DNA of 12,589 nucleotides from Phoronis ovalis (lineage: Eukaryota; Phoronida; Phoronidae). The stretch spans positions 1-12,589 of the forward strand of contig JAOXYB010043871.1 in the NCBI GenBank assembly GCA_028565635.1, written 5' to 3'. Position numbers and translations under genes: made by a program. Shown here one piece after another: positions 1-7,600 of this stretch; the stretch's first letter is position 1; the number at the start of each line of letters is the position of its first letter. Below the pieces are notes generated by a model. That model made no database searches. It saw only the letters and a list, made by a program, of their open reading frames with translations, and had not been told where the DNA came from.

Positions 1-192
1 CCATCTTGGAAGTAATCGAGGTCAAAATTATATCAGACCTGCGCTTTGACCTGTACTTACCCTGTACCAAATACGAATATGATCTGACGAAAGCTGAAGC
101 CGTTATAGCAACACAAAAAAAGGGTACATACGACGACGCCGACGGTACGGCTATATGCCCTTTCACTATTACATAGTGATGGGCATAAAAAA
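1..192. mobile_element. 3' remnant of a dispersed repeat (SINE/non-autonomous type), cut by window edge
   Basis: The segment contains TTTGACCT-type words, an A-run, a GC-richer GACGACGCCGACGG tract (about 131-145), then a strong hairpin and an A-rich tail. The hairpin has arms TATGCCC/GGGCATA (154-160, 181-187) and TCACTAT/ATAGTGA (163-169, 173-179) with a 3-base loop. Base composition differs from the AT-rich DNA that follows. A GAC-rich tract ending in a hairpin is an arrangement I associate with abundant molluscan repeats, but the family was not identified. The left end lies outside the window. Confidence 0.45.
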
Positions 193-611
193 CACCAATT
201 TAATATCATAAACAACATTTGCACTGTTTCTTTGCATGAATTTTAAAGATGTTATTTCAGGTAGAACATTCACATAACTTTAAATCAAACACAATCTGTT
301 TGAAAACATGGCCAGCCATTTCATGACATTTGCAACAATTCACTCGTGATAGATCTATCTCATGGGACTTTGTAATGGTAAAAAATGTAGCTAAACAAAA
401 AGTAAGAAATGATAATTTGTCGAAAATATGCCAGGACTTAGATCTCGCGGATCACTAACTTGGTTAAACATAGTGAGATTGTTTTTGAAATAATGGAGAG
501 CTCATCATTCTTAAATACGAGAAACGAGCTACAACTAACAAGAGGCATGCAAGTCTAATGAGTGTTAAAGCACAAAAAGAAAATCTGTATAAATATGGAC
601 TACTATCGTGC
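193..611. other. 3' flank of the KH gene, no gene seen
   Basis: AT-rich DNA with frequent stops in all frames. No exon with matching splice sites, RNA gene or clear repeat was recognised. It lies beyond the likely poly(A) signal of the minus-strand KH gene. Confidence 0.5.
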
Positions 612-617
612 TTTATT
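612..617 (-). terminator. Poly(A) signal AATAAA of the KH/CHORD-like gene
   Basis: A canonical AATAAA on the minus strand (TTTATT on plus), about 125 nt after the stop codon at 740-742. This gives the full-length transcript a short 3' UTR. Position and hexamer fit; the cleavage site itself cannot be seen. Confidence 0.5.
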
Positions 618-739
618 ACTTCTTGCTTTAATGATTATGGCAGACAAACACTTTAATATTGTTACTCCTATTTAAAATTCATAAGCTCTACGATGTCAGT
701 TTTCTACTTCAGGTTACTAGTATTATTAGGATATCAAGT

Positions 740-843
740 TTACCCATTCAGAAGATGTTTTTCACAATTTGCATGTTTGTCAAATGTTTCTGTGCCACAA
801 CAATTCCACTTATATCTGGTTTCTGAGCTGTCATTGTTTGGTG
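740..843 (-). CDS. KH gene, last coding exon (second half of CHORD-like module)
   Basis: Follows a pyrimidine-rich acceptor ending CTTCTAG on the minus strand, enters in phase 1 and ends at TAA (742-740). It encodes 33 residues including YKWNCCG and CEKH. The WxCC pair and the later CxxH match the distal ligand set of CHORD domains. The partner CxxC and CxHHPG are on the preceding exon, so the zinc module is split by an intron. Confidence 0.75.
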
Positions 844-3800
844 CTAGAAGAAAAACAGATTAATTCATTGATGACATGTTCTTGAAATTAATCAATAAAC
901 TTTGCTGGACTGTTTTCACGACGTTTACAGTAAAAAGTGTGAAAAAAAACTTTGTTTCATTGTAAATTACCTGCAGCTTCCAAAACAAATGTAAATTTAC
1001 AAAAAAAATTCGGGTGTTAAATTATGTTAAATTAAATTGCATAAAGTAAAAGTTAGTGATTTTTTAGAGATATCGATTACCTTTACAAATAAGGGTAATA
1101 TTTACCTACACAGACTCAAACATATTTCAATTTACGACACAGAGTTAGTGCACGGACTACTCACTCACCAATAAAGCCTGGGTGGTGTTTGCATGAACCT
1201 TGATTGGTCTCAGATAAAGATGAGGCTCGGTATGGTTGCAAACAATTCCCACAATGGCCACCTTGTAGTCCAGGGGCTTTAGTTTCCCTGTTAAATTCAA
1301 ATAAACACATTCCGTACAATTATGTAACTTCAAATATGGCATACTTTCATGATGAAACTATGGAATAAAAAAAATTAAAGCAAACAGCATGACATCACCC
1401 ACAAAAAAGCTGATAAATAACAAGTGTGAAACTAACTTCAGAGTTTAATTGCAGTGGCATGACATCTTCCAGGAATTTTTTTCTTGTTTTACCATCTCAT
1501 TGTGGTGATCAAATTATAAAGAAATTGAAATAAGCAACATGACTGATCCACAAACAGATCTGTCGAGCAAAAATGTAACATGATATAATAGCTGTTCCAA
1601 ATAGAATTTGTCACATTTTACCGACTAAACTCAGGAATTTCCTGCTAAGTTCTTCATATTCATTCATAACTACTGTAAAATATTATTAACTTTCTTGGAG
1701 TGGCTGCTAAATAAATACTTTGTGCAAATGAATACAGGTAATACATGTATGAAAATACCATATTCTATTGAATGCCAAACCACAGATTGTGTGGAAACAT
1801 TTAAAAGAAGTTGGAAGTTGTGAGAGGTGTTATAAACGTTATGAGATCCAAGTAACAAAAATCCAAACATTTTGCAACAAATTGAGGTTGGAACAGCTTT
1901 ATTTCTTTATTTACGAGCAATGAGGTCATGAGAGGAGCTTATGTAATAAACTTCATGAGGCAGGTAACAAAAATCCAAACATTTTTCAAATTCAGATTGG
2001 AGCAGCTACAAACAATTTGCATGTCTTTAACTCACAACTTTAATTTTCTTGTTGCTGACTGTACATCTGCAACCTGTCTCTCATACTCCTGCCTTGCAGC
2101 CTCTTTTACGTTCAATATTAGTGATGCTATAAAAACAAACATTAGTGTAATTATATAAAATGAGTGCAACATCACATTTTTAAAGACAAAATATAATTAT
2201 CCACTCCTATGAAAATCGCAGACCAAACCCTGTAACTTGATACATGATCTTCTTTTGCATGGTTCATTTATTGTATAAGGTAATGATTAAAATATTAACA
2301 AACTGAAAGATATATAGCTTTTATCCTGCGACTTTAGTTAATGAAACTTAACTTAAAGTTAGACATCACAAGGTAGAAACAGTAGTATGTTTACATATAT
2401 CATTGTGTAATTATTATGTGATTGTAGCAAGCTCAGAATGAGCGGTTTCTCAACAATTTTCCTATGTGTGTACCGTAAATATGTGCAGTACCTAAAATTT
2501 GACATTTCTTCTCGAAAATCTGGAATTTCATTTTCATATTTTTTGTTAACTTCATGATTATTGCCTTACTAATATGCATTATTTCAGAGTTTGTTTTGTA
2601 ATACAAATAACCAAACATAGCATATGAAATATACCTCGACCGGTGGATTTTGTTCCATCAGCATCAGTAACCATTTCTTTGTAAAATTTCACCTAGAATG
2701 TAGACATAAAATATAAATTGAATCTTACAATTAAACATTTTAAAGAGTAATATACATATGTACATGCACAAGTACATGTACATACACGTGCACACACACA
2801 TATATACAAACATATAAGAATTATGTACATGAAACAGTAACATTTCTTAATGTATCCAAGTGCGTAAAAGTGCAAATATATAATATATTGAGTTAAAACT
2901 GTACATTATCTCAGTTATCTTACATGGGCCTCATGTTTCATCCTGTCATCGCATATTTTCTTTGCCAATTCTTCTAAGGCCTGTCTAGCTTCTTTCAAAT
3001 GCTCTTCCTTCTTAGCAGTTATGGTAACTTCTGTCGTGTTTTCAGACTCTCCAATTGTTATGTTGCATTTGTATTTAAAACAAACATGTTGCAGCTTACC
3101 ACCTTTTTTACCAATAAATAAGCCTAAGTGAGCTTTAGGGAGGTGTACACGAAATGTTTCCATGAACCCTGCTCCACTTGACTTTTGAGCTTTTATCAAC
3201 TTTGCCAATGTATTCAAATCTTTATTCGCTATTTCTTTCAAAATCATTAAAAATTTGACTCGTCCATCATCTGATGGAGATAAATTTTTTAGGAATGGTT
3301 TAACTGCTGATTGAATGTTGGTCGATTCTATGGTGCCCTCTGGTGGAGTGGTGGCGAAGTATGCTACCAGAGAGTCGACCGTTTCTTGTTGCATGACGGG
3401 TGACCTAAGTTCATCTGCAAAGACAAAATGGAATCACCAACTTTGGGATAGTAGATATTGTGCAAACACTTTAATTACCAGAATAATGGCATGCTAGGTA
3501 TAGTATTTTTAATATCTACATAGGTTGATGTTGTTTTAGTAAACAAATGGTCGACAATATTTGGCCGCTAAAATATTAGTCATTTGATATCTCTACTGCC
3601 AAGATTTTTGCAATTTGTTATCTGCTAACATTTTTTAAACTAATCTGGAACTAATCTCTGCTGGGAGGTTTAGCTAAGATATAGCTAAACTATTTGTGTG
3701 TTATTATAAAAAAGCAGAGTCGAAATACAGACTGACAAAAATAACTTGAAAAGTATTTGCTTCGAACAATGTCATTCTAGAAAGACCATACAAAAAGAAA

Positions 3801-4241
3801 TGAAGCTCGTCTTAATTAAGTGACTTTAAAACAAGTTGCACTATCAACAAGGATCCAAAGGAGCACAGCCATGAAAAATATTTCTGACACCTGTGTGTTA
3901 AACAAGCAATATTTAAGCAGAATGGAAATAATTTAATAATTACATTTAATTTTATACACGTGTTATATTTCTGTATAGTTAAAAAAACTGAAGAAATGTA
4001 AAACTCCCGGAAAAACTACCTTCAGTACCGCATAAACACAGAGCTTTCGTAAGAATATTAAAGTATCCATTGGTTGGTAGCATCTTATTACTTCTTAGTT
4101 TATTGAGAACGTGCTGATAAAAGGAACGCCATCGTCTGTCATGACACACACATCCAGGTCTTGTCATTCTTTTATCCTTCCCAATTTTTACTGTACATTC
4201 CATCATGATTCTGGCTTCACGTTCAAATACGATACAGCGAC
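740..4241 (-). CDS. Spliced gene: single-KH RNA-binding protein with C-terminal CHORD-like zinc module
   Basis: Not recognised as a named family. Six coding exons (4241-4020, 3414-2924, 2692-2635, 2126-2036, 1287-1169, 843-740) join with matching phases (1,0,1,2,1) at GT-AG sites and stay open to a TAA, giving 360 residues from the first full codon. Counting from there: a basic N-terminal region (1-73, with CVCHDRRWRSFY at about 27-38); a helical stretch (about 81-155); a type I-like KH domain (about 160-226) with its GKKG loop at 175-178; a charged coil-like linker (about 238-287); and a Cys/His module (299-356) with CxxC, CxHHPG, WNCC and CEKH, the ligand pattern of CHORD zinc domains. KH domains bind single-stranded RNA or DNA; zinc binding and function here are inferred. 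The true start is unsettled: MM within the 4241 exon (349 aa) or a small upstream exon. The gene is head-to-head with USB1. Confidence 0.75.
844..1168 (-). other. Intron of the KH gene, nothing else seen
   Basis: A 325-nt phase-1 intron running from GTGAGT to CTTCTAG on the minus strand. AT-rich, with no repeat or nested gene recognised. Confidence 0.65.
1169..1287 (-). CDS. KH gene exon with CxxC and CxHHPG (first half of CHORD-like module)
   Basis: Bounded by a TTTAACAG acceptor and a strong GTGAGT donor. The phase-2 reading frame is open and encodes HCGNCLQPYR and SCKHHPGFI. The exon also lies in a longer open frame with a different translation, but that frame needs the intron sequence and does not join its neighbours. 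The frame chosen here joins both sides in phase and carries the zinc-ligand pattern. Confidence 0.7.
1820..2010. repeat. Two diverged direct copies, offset about 110 nt
   Basis: Both copies contain TGAGAGG near their start, ATAAAC and ATGAG in the middle, then GTAACAAAAATCCAAACATTTT and a GATTGGAGCAGCT / GAGGTTGGAACAGCT end. The GTAAC cores lie at 1852 and 1964. The identity is patchy, which suggests an old local duplication or two copies of a short repeat. Confidence 0.55.
1898..1911 (-). terminator. Paired intronic AATAAA signals
   Basis: Two AATAAA hexamers on the minus strand (plus-strand TTTATT at 1898-1903 and 1906-1911), 120-135 nt downstream of the in-frame TGA at 2034-2032. That TGA is met if the GTGAGT donor at 2035 is not used. 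Placement fits an alternative 3' end for a short isoform; use is unproven. Confidence 0.35.
2036..2126 (-). CDS. KH gene exon, charged linker
   Basis: Acceptor TTTTTATAG and donor GTGAGT. It encodes SLILNVKEAARQEYERQV followed by a short basic stretch ending RKLK. The Lys/Arg/Glu/Gln-rich composition suggests a helix or short coiled coil between the KH domain and the zinc module. It ends in phase 2 and joins the 1287 exon across a split Leu codon. If unspliced, the next codons are TTG TGA. Confidence 0.72.
2127..2634 (-). other. Intron of the KH gene, nothing else seen
   Basis: A 508-nt phase-1 intron running from GTATAT to TTTTTATAG on the minus strand. AT-rich. An open frame at 2433-2618 has no family resemblance and is not bounded by useful splice sites. 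Confidence 0.6.
2635..2692 (-). CDS. KH gene micro-exon (58 nt)
   Basis: Lies between acceptor CATTCTAG and donor GTATAT. It enters in phase 0 after the KH exon and leaves in phase 1, encoding VKFYKEMVTDADGTKSTGR. It is supported mainly by the phase match on both sides, the open frame and the charged composition that continues the linker. No domain. Confidence 0.65.
2751..2815. repeat. Alternating purine-pyrimidine microsatellite (TACATGTA / CACACA)
   Basis: An imperfect run of TA, CA and TG steps that includes the palindrome GTACATGTAC (2772-2781), CACGTG (2785-2790) and a CA tract. It lies in a 231-nt intron of the KH gene. Such alternating tracts can slip and can adopt Z-DNA. TACATGTA-rich microsatellites are common in molluscan genomes. 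Confidence 0.7.
2924..3414 (-). CDS. KH gene exon carrying the KH domain
   Basis: The largest exon (491 nt), bounded by acceptor GTCTTTGCAG and donor GTAAGA. It encodes 164 residues. The first half is acidic and helical (VDSLVAYFATTPPEG, then VKFLMILKEIANKDL). The second half is a KH domain: beta strand ETFRVHLP, helix and loop LGLFIGKKGGKLQHV, strands CNITIG and TEVTITA, and a final helix EHLKEARQALEELAKK. GKKG is the GxxG loop that contacts nucleic acid in active KH domains, and the hydrophobic IG before it is also conserved. A single KH domain is present. Confidence 0.82.
3415..4019 (-). other. Intron of the KH gene, nothing else seen
   Basis: A 605-nt phase-1 intron from GTAGTT to GTCTTTGCAG on the minus strand. 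No repeat, exon or RNA gene was recognised in it. Confidence 0.65.
4020..4241 (-). CDS. KH gene, first confidently visible exon
   Basis: Starts after the acceptor TTTGTGCTTTTCAG and ends at donor GTAGTT. The frame is open throughout (73 full codons, phase 1 in and out) and encodes a basic, Cys-containing region: FEREARIMMECTVKIG, CVCHDRRWRSFYQHVLNKL, ILTKALCLCGTE. The open frame continues upstream of the tandem MM to the acceptor, so coding may begin in an earlier exon; otherwise the first Met here is the start. No domain was recognised. Confidence 0.68.
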
Positions 4242-4371
4242 CTGAAAAGCACAAATTTGACGCTTAAACGAAGAAGTTTGGTTTTATCAACTAGGTCTAC
4301 TGCAGCTAGTGATTTCGTATAAACTTGAAGACTAAACAGAAATGCTCCGTACAGTAGTAGTAGTATAGTAC

Positions 4372-4414
4372 AGCTTGAACGGGGACAAGTGGGCTTAGCT
4401 GAATCTGCCTGCAT
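4372..4414 (-). CDS. Possible first coding exon of the KH gene
   Basis: An ATG at 4414-4412 opens a frame of 14 codons (MQADSAKPTCPRSS) that reaches a GTACTA donor in phase 1, matching the phase of the 4241 exon across a 130-nt intron. The donor is weak, and other GT positions exist in this stretch. The alternative is a non-coding first exon with translation starting at MM in the next exon. Confidence 0.28.
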
Positions 4415-4457
4415 TGGCACAAAATGCTGAAGAAGGAAATGACGTCAGAGCAAAATG
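4412..4457. promoter_or_regulatory. Compact bidirectional promoter with ETS-CRE composite and YY1-like element
   Basis: The two genes diverge here. Bases 4440-4447 are the perfect palindrome TGACGTCA (CRE, bound by CREB/ATF), preceded by AGGAA at 4434-4438, giving the ETS-CRE arrangement known from TATA-less housekeeping promoters. CAAAATGGC at 4451-4459 overlaps the USB1 start codon and resembles the downstream YY1 element AAnATGGC. No TATA box stands out. The sites are seen; activity and sharing by both genes are inferred. Confidence 0.55.
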
Positions 4458-4630
4458 GCAGCGCCCTATTCAAACTTGGCTCTTGTCGATTATTCTGATA
4501 GTTCTGAAGAAAACTCAGATATAGAATTCAAAACGGACCGTAAATTAGCTGCCAAAAGAAAGAAGAAATCGTATAGTAATGATACACTACAAGGACACAT
4601 ATTAAAACGATCAAAAAAAGCGGGAGATAG
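4455..4630 (+). CDS. USB1: USB1 exon 1 (N-terminal tail)
   Basis: ATG at 4455 in context CAAAATGGC. Encodes residues 1-58 plus two bases of Arg59, ending at donor AG|GTATAT. The acidic/serine run (DYSDSSEENSD) followed by Lys/Arg-rich sequence matches the poorly conserved, disordered N-terminus of USB1 proteins. The frame runs on past the donor to a TAG, but that part has no family similarity. Confidence 0.85.
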
Positions 4631-7600
4631 GTATATTGTGTTTTACTTCAACATTGGCACTCATTGCCTTGGCTTTTCCGAGAATTTCGTACTCAGTTTT
4701 GTCTTTGAGTTTGCATAGTCATAAGAGTATACTACACAACCTTCAGTGATGTAAAGCAGTCATTGGCAGCACCTGGCGTGCGAAATGCCGATGGTAGTGT
4801 TCCCCCACTCAGCAAGCCAGTAGGCCTATATAGTTCCAATATAATAGGCCCCCTGGGGGATACTGCCATTCAAAGTCACTATATATATGTGCATGCCGCC
4901 CTTTTTTCAGCTCCCGCATTTACCACAGGGTATGTTTTTCACGCTTCTCAAAGCTTTATTTACCACAGGGTATACCTTTCTTGTAGGATAGTTACCACAG
5001 GGAATATTTTCAAAAAATATTTGTTTACCACATTTACGACAAGTATGAAAAATTAAGATTCGTAAATTTTTCCGTATTTATTTACCACAGGGTATATAAT
5101 TTACAAGTGAATTTTATACAGGGTATCTATTTCGGGAGAATTATTTACGACGGTATATTTTTCATGTTTATTCATTTACGACATGGAGTATTTTTGGTGA
5201 TCTTTATTTACCACAGGGTCAGGGTTTTTTACCCTGGGCCGCACACCCCTACTAACTTTTCTGTCAAGTATAAACCCCAGGGAATAGTAGTGAGATGTTG
5301 GTCCTAGTCCTGGTTCATGATGTTCTGCACTAAGCTCCTGATAATCTGACCTGTGAGCTTGTGTGCTTAAGTGCTCAAACTTCAAAACCTATTCAAAAAC
5401 TATCGTCTTTCGAAATTAACAAAATTCTCATACAGCAATGCTCCGATGGTATCAGTTTTTTATTAGCAAGTGAAAAATAAATAAATATTTATTGTGTCAC
5501 AACATTTGTTTAATTTTAACTCAATAAATATGAAGCCATCTTAATGGATCTCCCGGTTGCCATCACTGATATTCATTGATTTTTAATCATCTGGCTTGTT
5601 TACACGTGTAGGTTTGTACTTTCTTAACTTGATAATAACGAACTAATACCATCGTAATATTGTTGCATCAATAATTTCTTCGTACAGGTGAGTTTTTATT
5701 AAATTCGAAAGACGATAGTGTTTGAATAGGACCAGTATGTCAGATATTTGGCCTATTATTAGGACTAACCCAGCAACAACTTAAGGGCCCTCAGATTTTT
5801 TTGTAATCTTGAGCTATTTTGGCTGTTTTCTTGTAATCTGGAGATTTGACATCTAGTTCTGAAGACCAGGAGAAAGGTAAAAAATCTTGAGACCCGGATT
5901 ACCTGTGAGAGTTCAGTTGGCACCTCTGGACACCACAGTCTATTATCAATTTTATTTATCTTCTTAATGAAGAGGAGTTAAATGTTTTTATACAAACCTA
6001 CAAATAGCGGAGACATGGCTGTTTTTGTATATATCCACCTTTTCATAGAAATCTCTATTCATAATTCTACAAAAGTTAAAATGACACCTAATTTTTTATA
6101 TCAAAAATAATATTAAATGCAAATAATTATCAGACCATAGATGTTTACAAACACAGTGAATGCAACATCCATTAAATAAATATGAAACCGGTGAAACCTC
6201 AAGGTGAGCTGAGACGTATGGATTGCCCATGAAATCACGTGTTTGAGCTTAACGTTCTGGCTTATAGTTGATGACATCATGCTTGCATGTAGAATCATTC
6301 CCGTGTCTCAAGCACTGCCTTTGGCTGTCACAATTAGCTGCATTAAAGTTTTTATTAAATATTGTTAATTTGTCCTATTTTAATGTATCATAGAAATATT
6401 ACTAACTAACCATACAAGCTTTTTGGAATTTCTATCTAATTTGACTGCCAAAAATTGAGGACTCTCCTTTGGGAAATACAGTAACACTATGAGAAACCAA
6501 GAAAATTGGATGTAACCAAGAATTTTCCAGGATGTTGTCCTGGGTAGACAAACCTACTAGGCAGACAGTGGCCTGCCGCAAGATCATGGTGTCATGGTCC
6601 AAGGAATTGCATTGAATTTTTTACTTTATTAACCTTGTGGCACATAAATCATTTTTTGGAAAACAGGTTTTCAGATATATTGAGACCATATAATCTAGGC
6701 CATAGGCTGTTGTGGTAATATCATTAATCCTCGTTAATATTTATTAATACAATTATAATTACTTATTTCTCATTTGTTGTAGTAACAGATTTGCATTTGA
6801 ACCTGCCTGAATAACCTTTTTCAGAATTCCACTTTTATAAGTTCACTGTTTTCCACTGTAACTGTTAGCACTGGAATCATGTATGATAGGACTATCTGAC
6901 TAAGCTCAGTCAAAATAAATGAATAAAATTGAGTGCTGCATTTACTGTTTTTAAAACTTGGCTAGTAATAATCTTATAAGATTTGAGGGCCATTTTGCAC
7001 AAGGACGTATATGGGACTTTTCATAAAATATATTTATATTTGGACCGAAGATTGTTTTACTGTAAATATGTACAATAAGGTAACAAAAAATTTGGATTTT
7101 TTGTGATTTTTTGAGTTTAACTTTGAAGCAACTCTAGGAGCAATTATAATTTCACTTTGTGTGCTTGTAGGTTGTTGTTCAGTGACCTGGAATTTTGGTA
7201 TAATTCAAATATTTTAAAGCAATGTAATCCCAGAAAGTCTGAGTCTTGGTAGGAGTATTCTGAAGCCATTATCAAGTTATTTAAAAAGTACGCTTTGTAA
7301 CGGCTTACTGGCACTCATGTGCTTCACAAAATAGTGCACGTTAATCAGGTTATCTTCCCTGTGCCTTTTATCCATCACAGCAATATCAGTAAATACTGCT
7401 TTAACCTTCAGATGTCACAGCATTATGTGCCAGCTTCATATATTGATATAACCTTGTTTAAATTTTGGCATTTAAATTTTTTAATCCATGTTTAATGGGT
7501 GTGACATATTTTTTTAATGTTTCTTTTTTTAACGCTAAAAAAATAGCTCTACTGAATCGGATTTTATGGGCTTTCTCCATTAAACACTTTAAAAAAAGAC

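Larger units (their letters stand above)
1288..2035 (-). other. Intron of the KH gene with a diverged duplication and intronic poly(A) signals
   Basis: A 748-nt phase-2 intron from GTGAGT to TTTAACAG on the minus strand. It contains two diverged copies of a ~80-90 nt segment (about 1820-1898 and 1928-2010) and two nearly overlapping AATAAA motifs close to its 5' end. No additional exon was needed to keep the frame. Confidence 0.55.

Noticed and set aside
1157-1342. Minus-strand open frame reading GKLKPLDYKVAIVGIV as a coding frame
   Set aside because: The same DNA is an exon, but this frame does not join either neighbour in phase. The frame with CxxC and CxHHPG does.
2032-2034. TGA as the normal end of the KH gene
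   Set aside because: The TGA lies within a strong GTGAGT donor, and the phase-2 splice to the 1287 exon restores a frame with a coherent zinc-ligand pattern. It is kept only as an alternative ending.
2915-3394. Treating the 159-residue open frame as an intronless KH gene
   Set aside because: The last residues read through a GTAAGA donor, and the first Met lies inside an exon that opens upstream at a good acceptor. Phase-matched exons exist on both sides.
4763-5056. 97-residue plus-strand open frame after USB1 exon 1
   Set aside because: It runs into the minisatellite, has no recognised domain or splice logic, and lies in USB1 intron 1.
4918-5221. CRISPR-like array (regular ~32-nt repeats with variable halves)
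   Set aside because: Repeats are degenerate, the variable parts are T-rich and alike, and the array lies in an intron of a eukaryotic gene with no cas genes.
5107-5385. Overlapping open frames on both strands through the minisatellite and GC-richer patch
   Set aside because: Repeat-derived composition, no start context or similarity, and intronic position.
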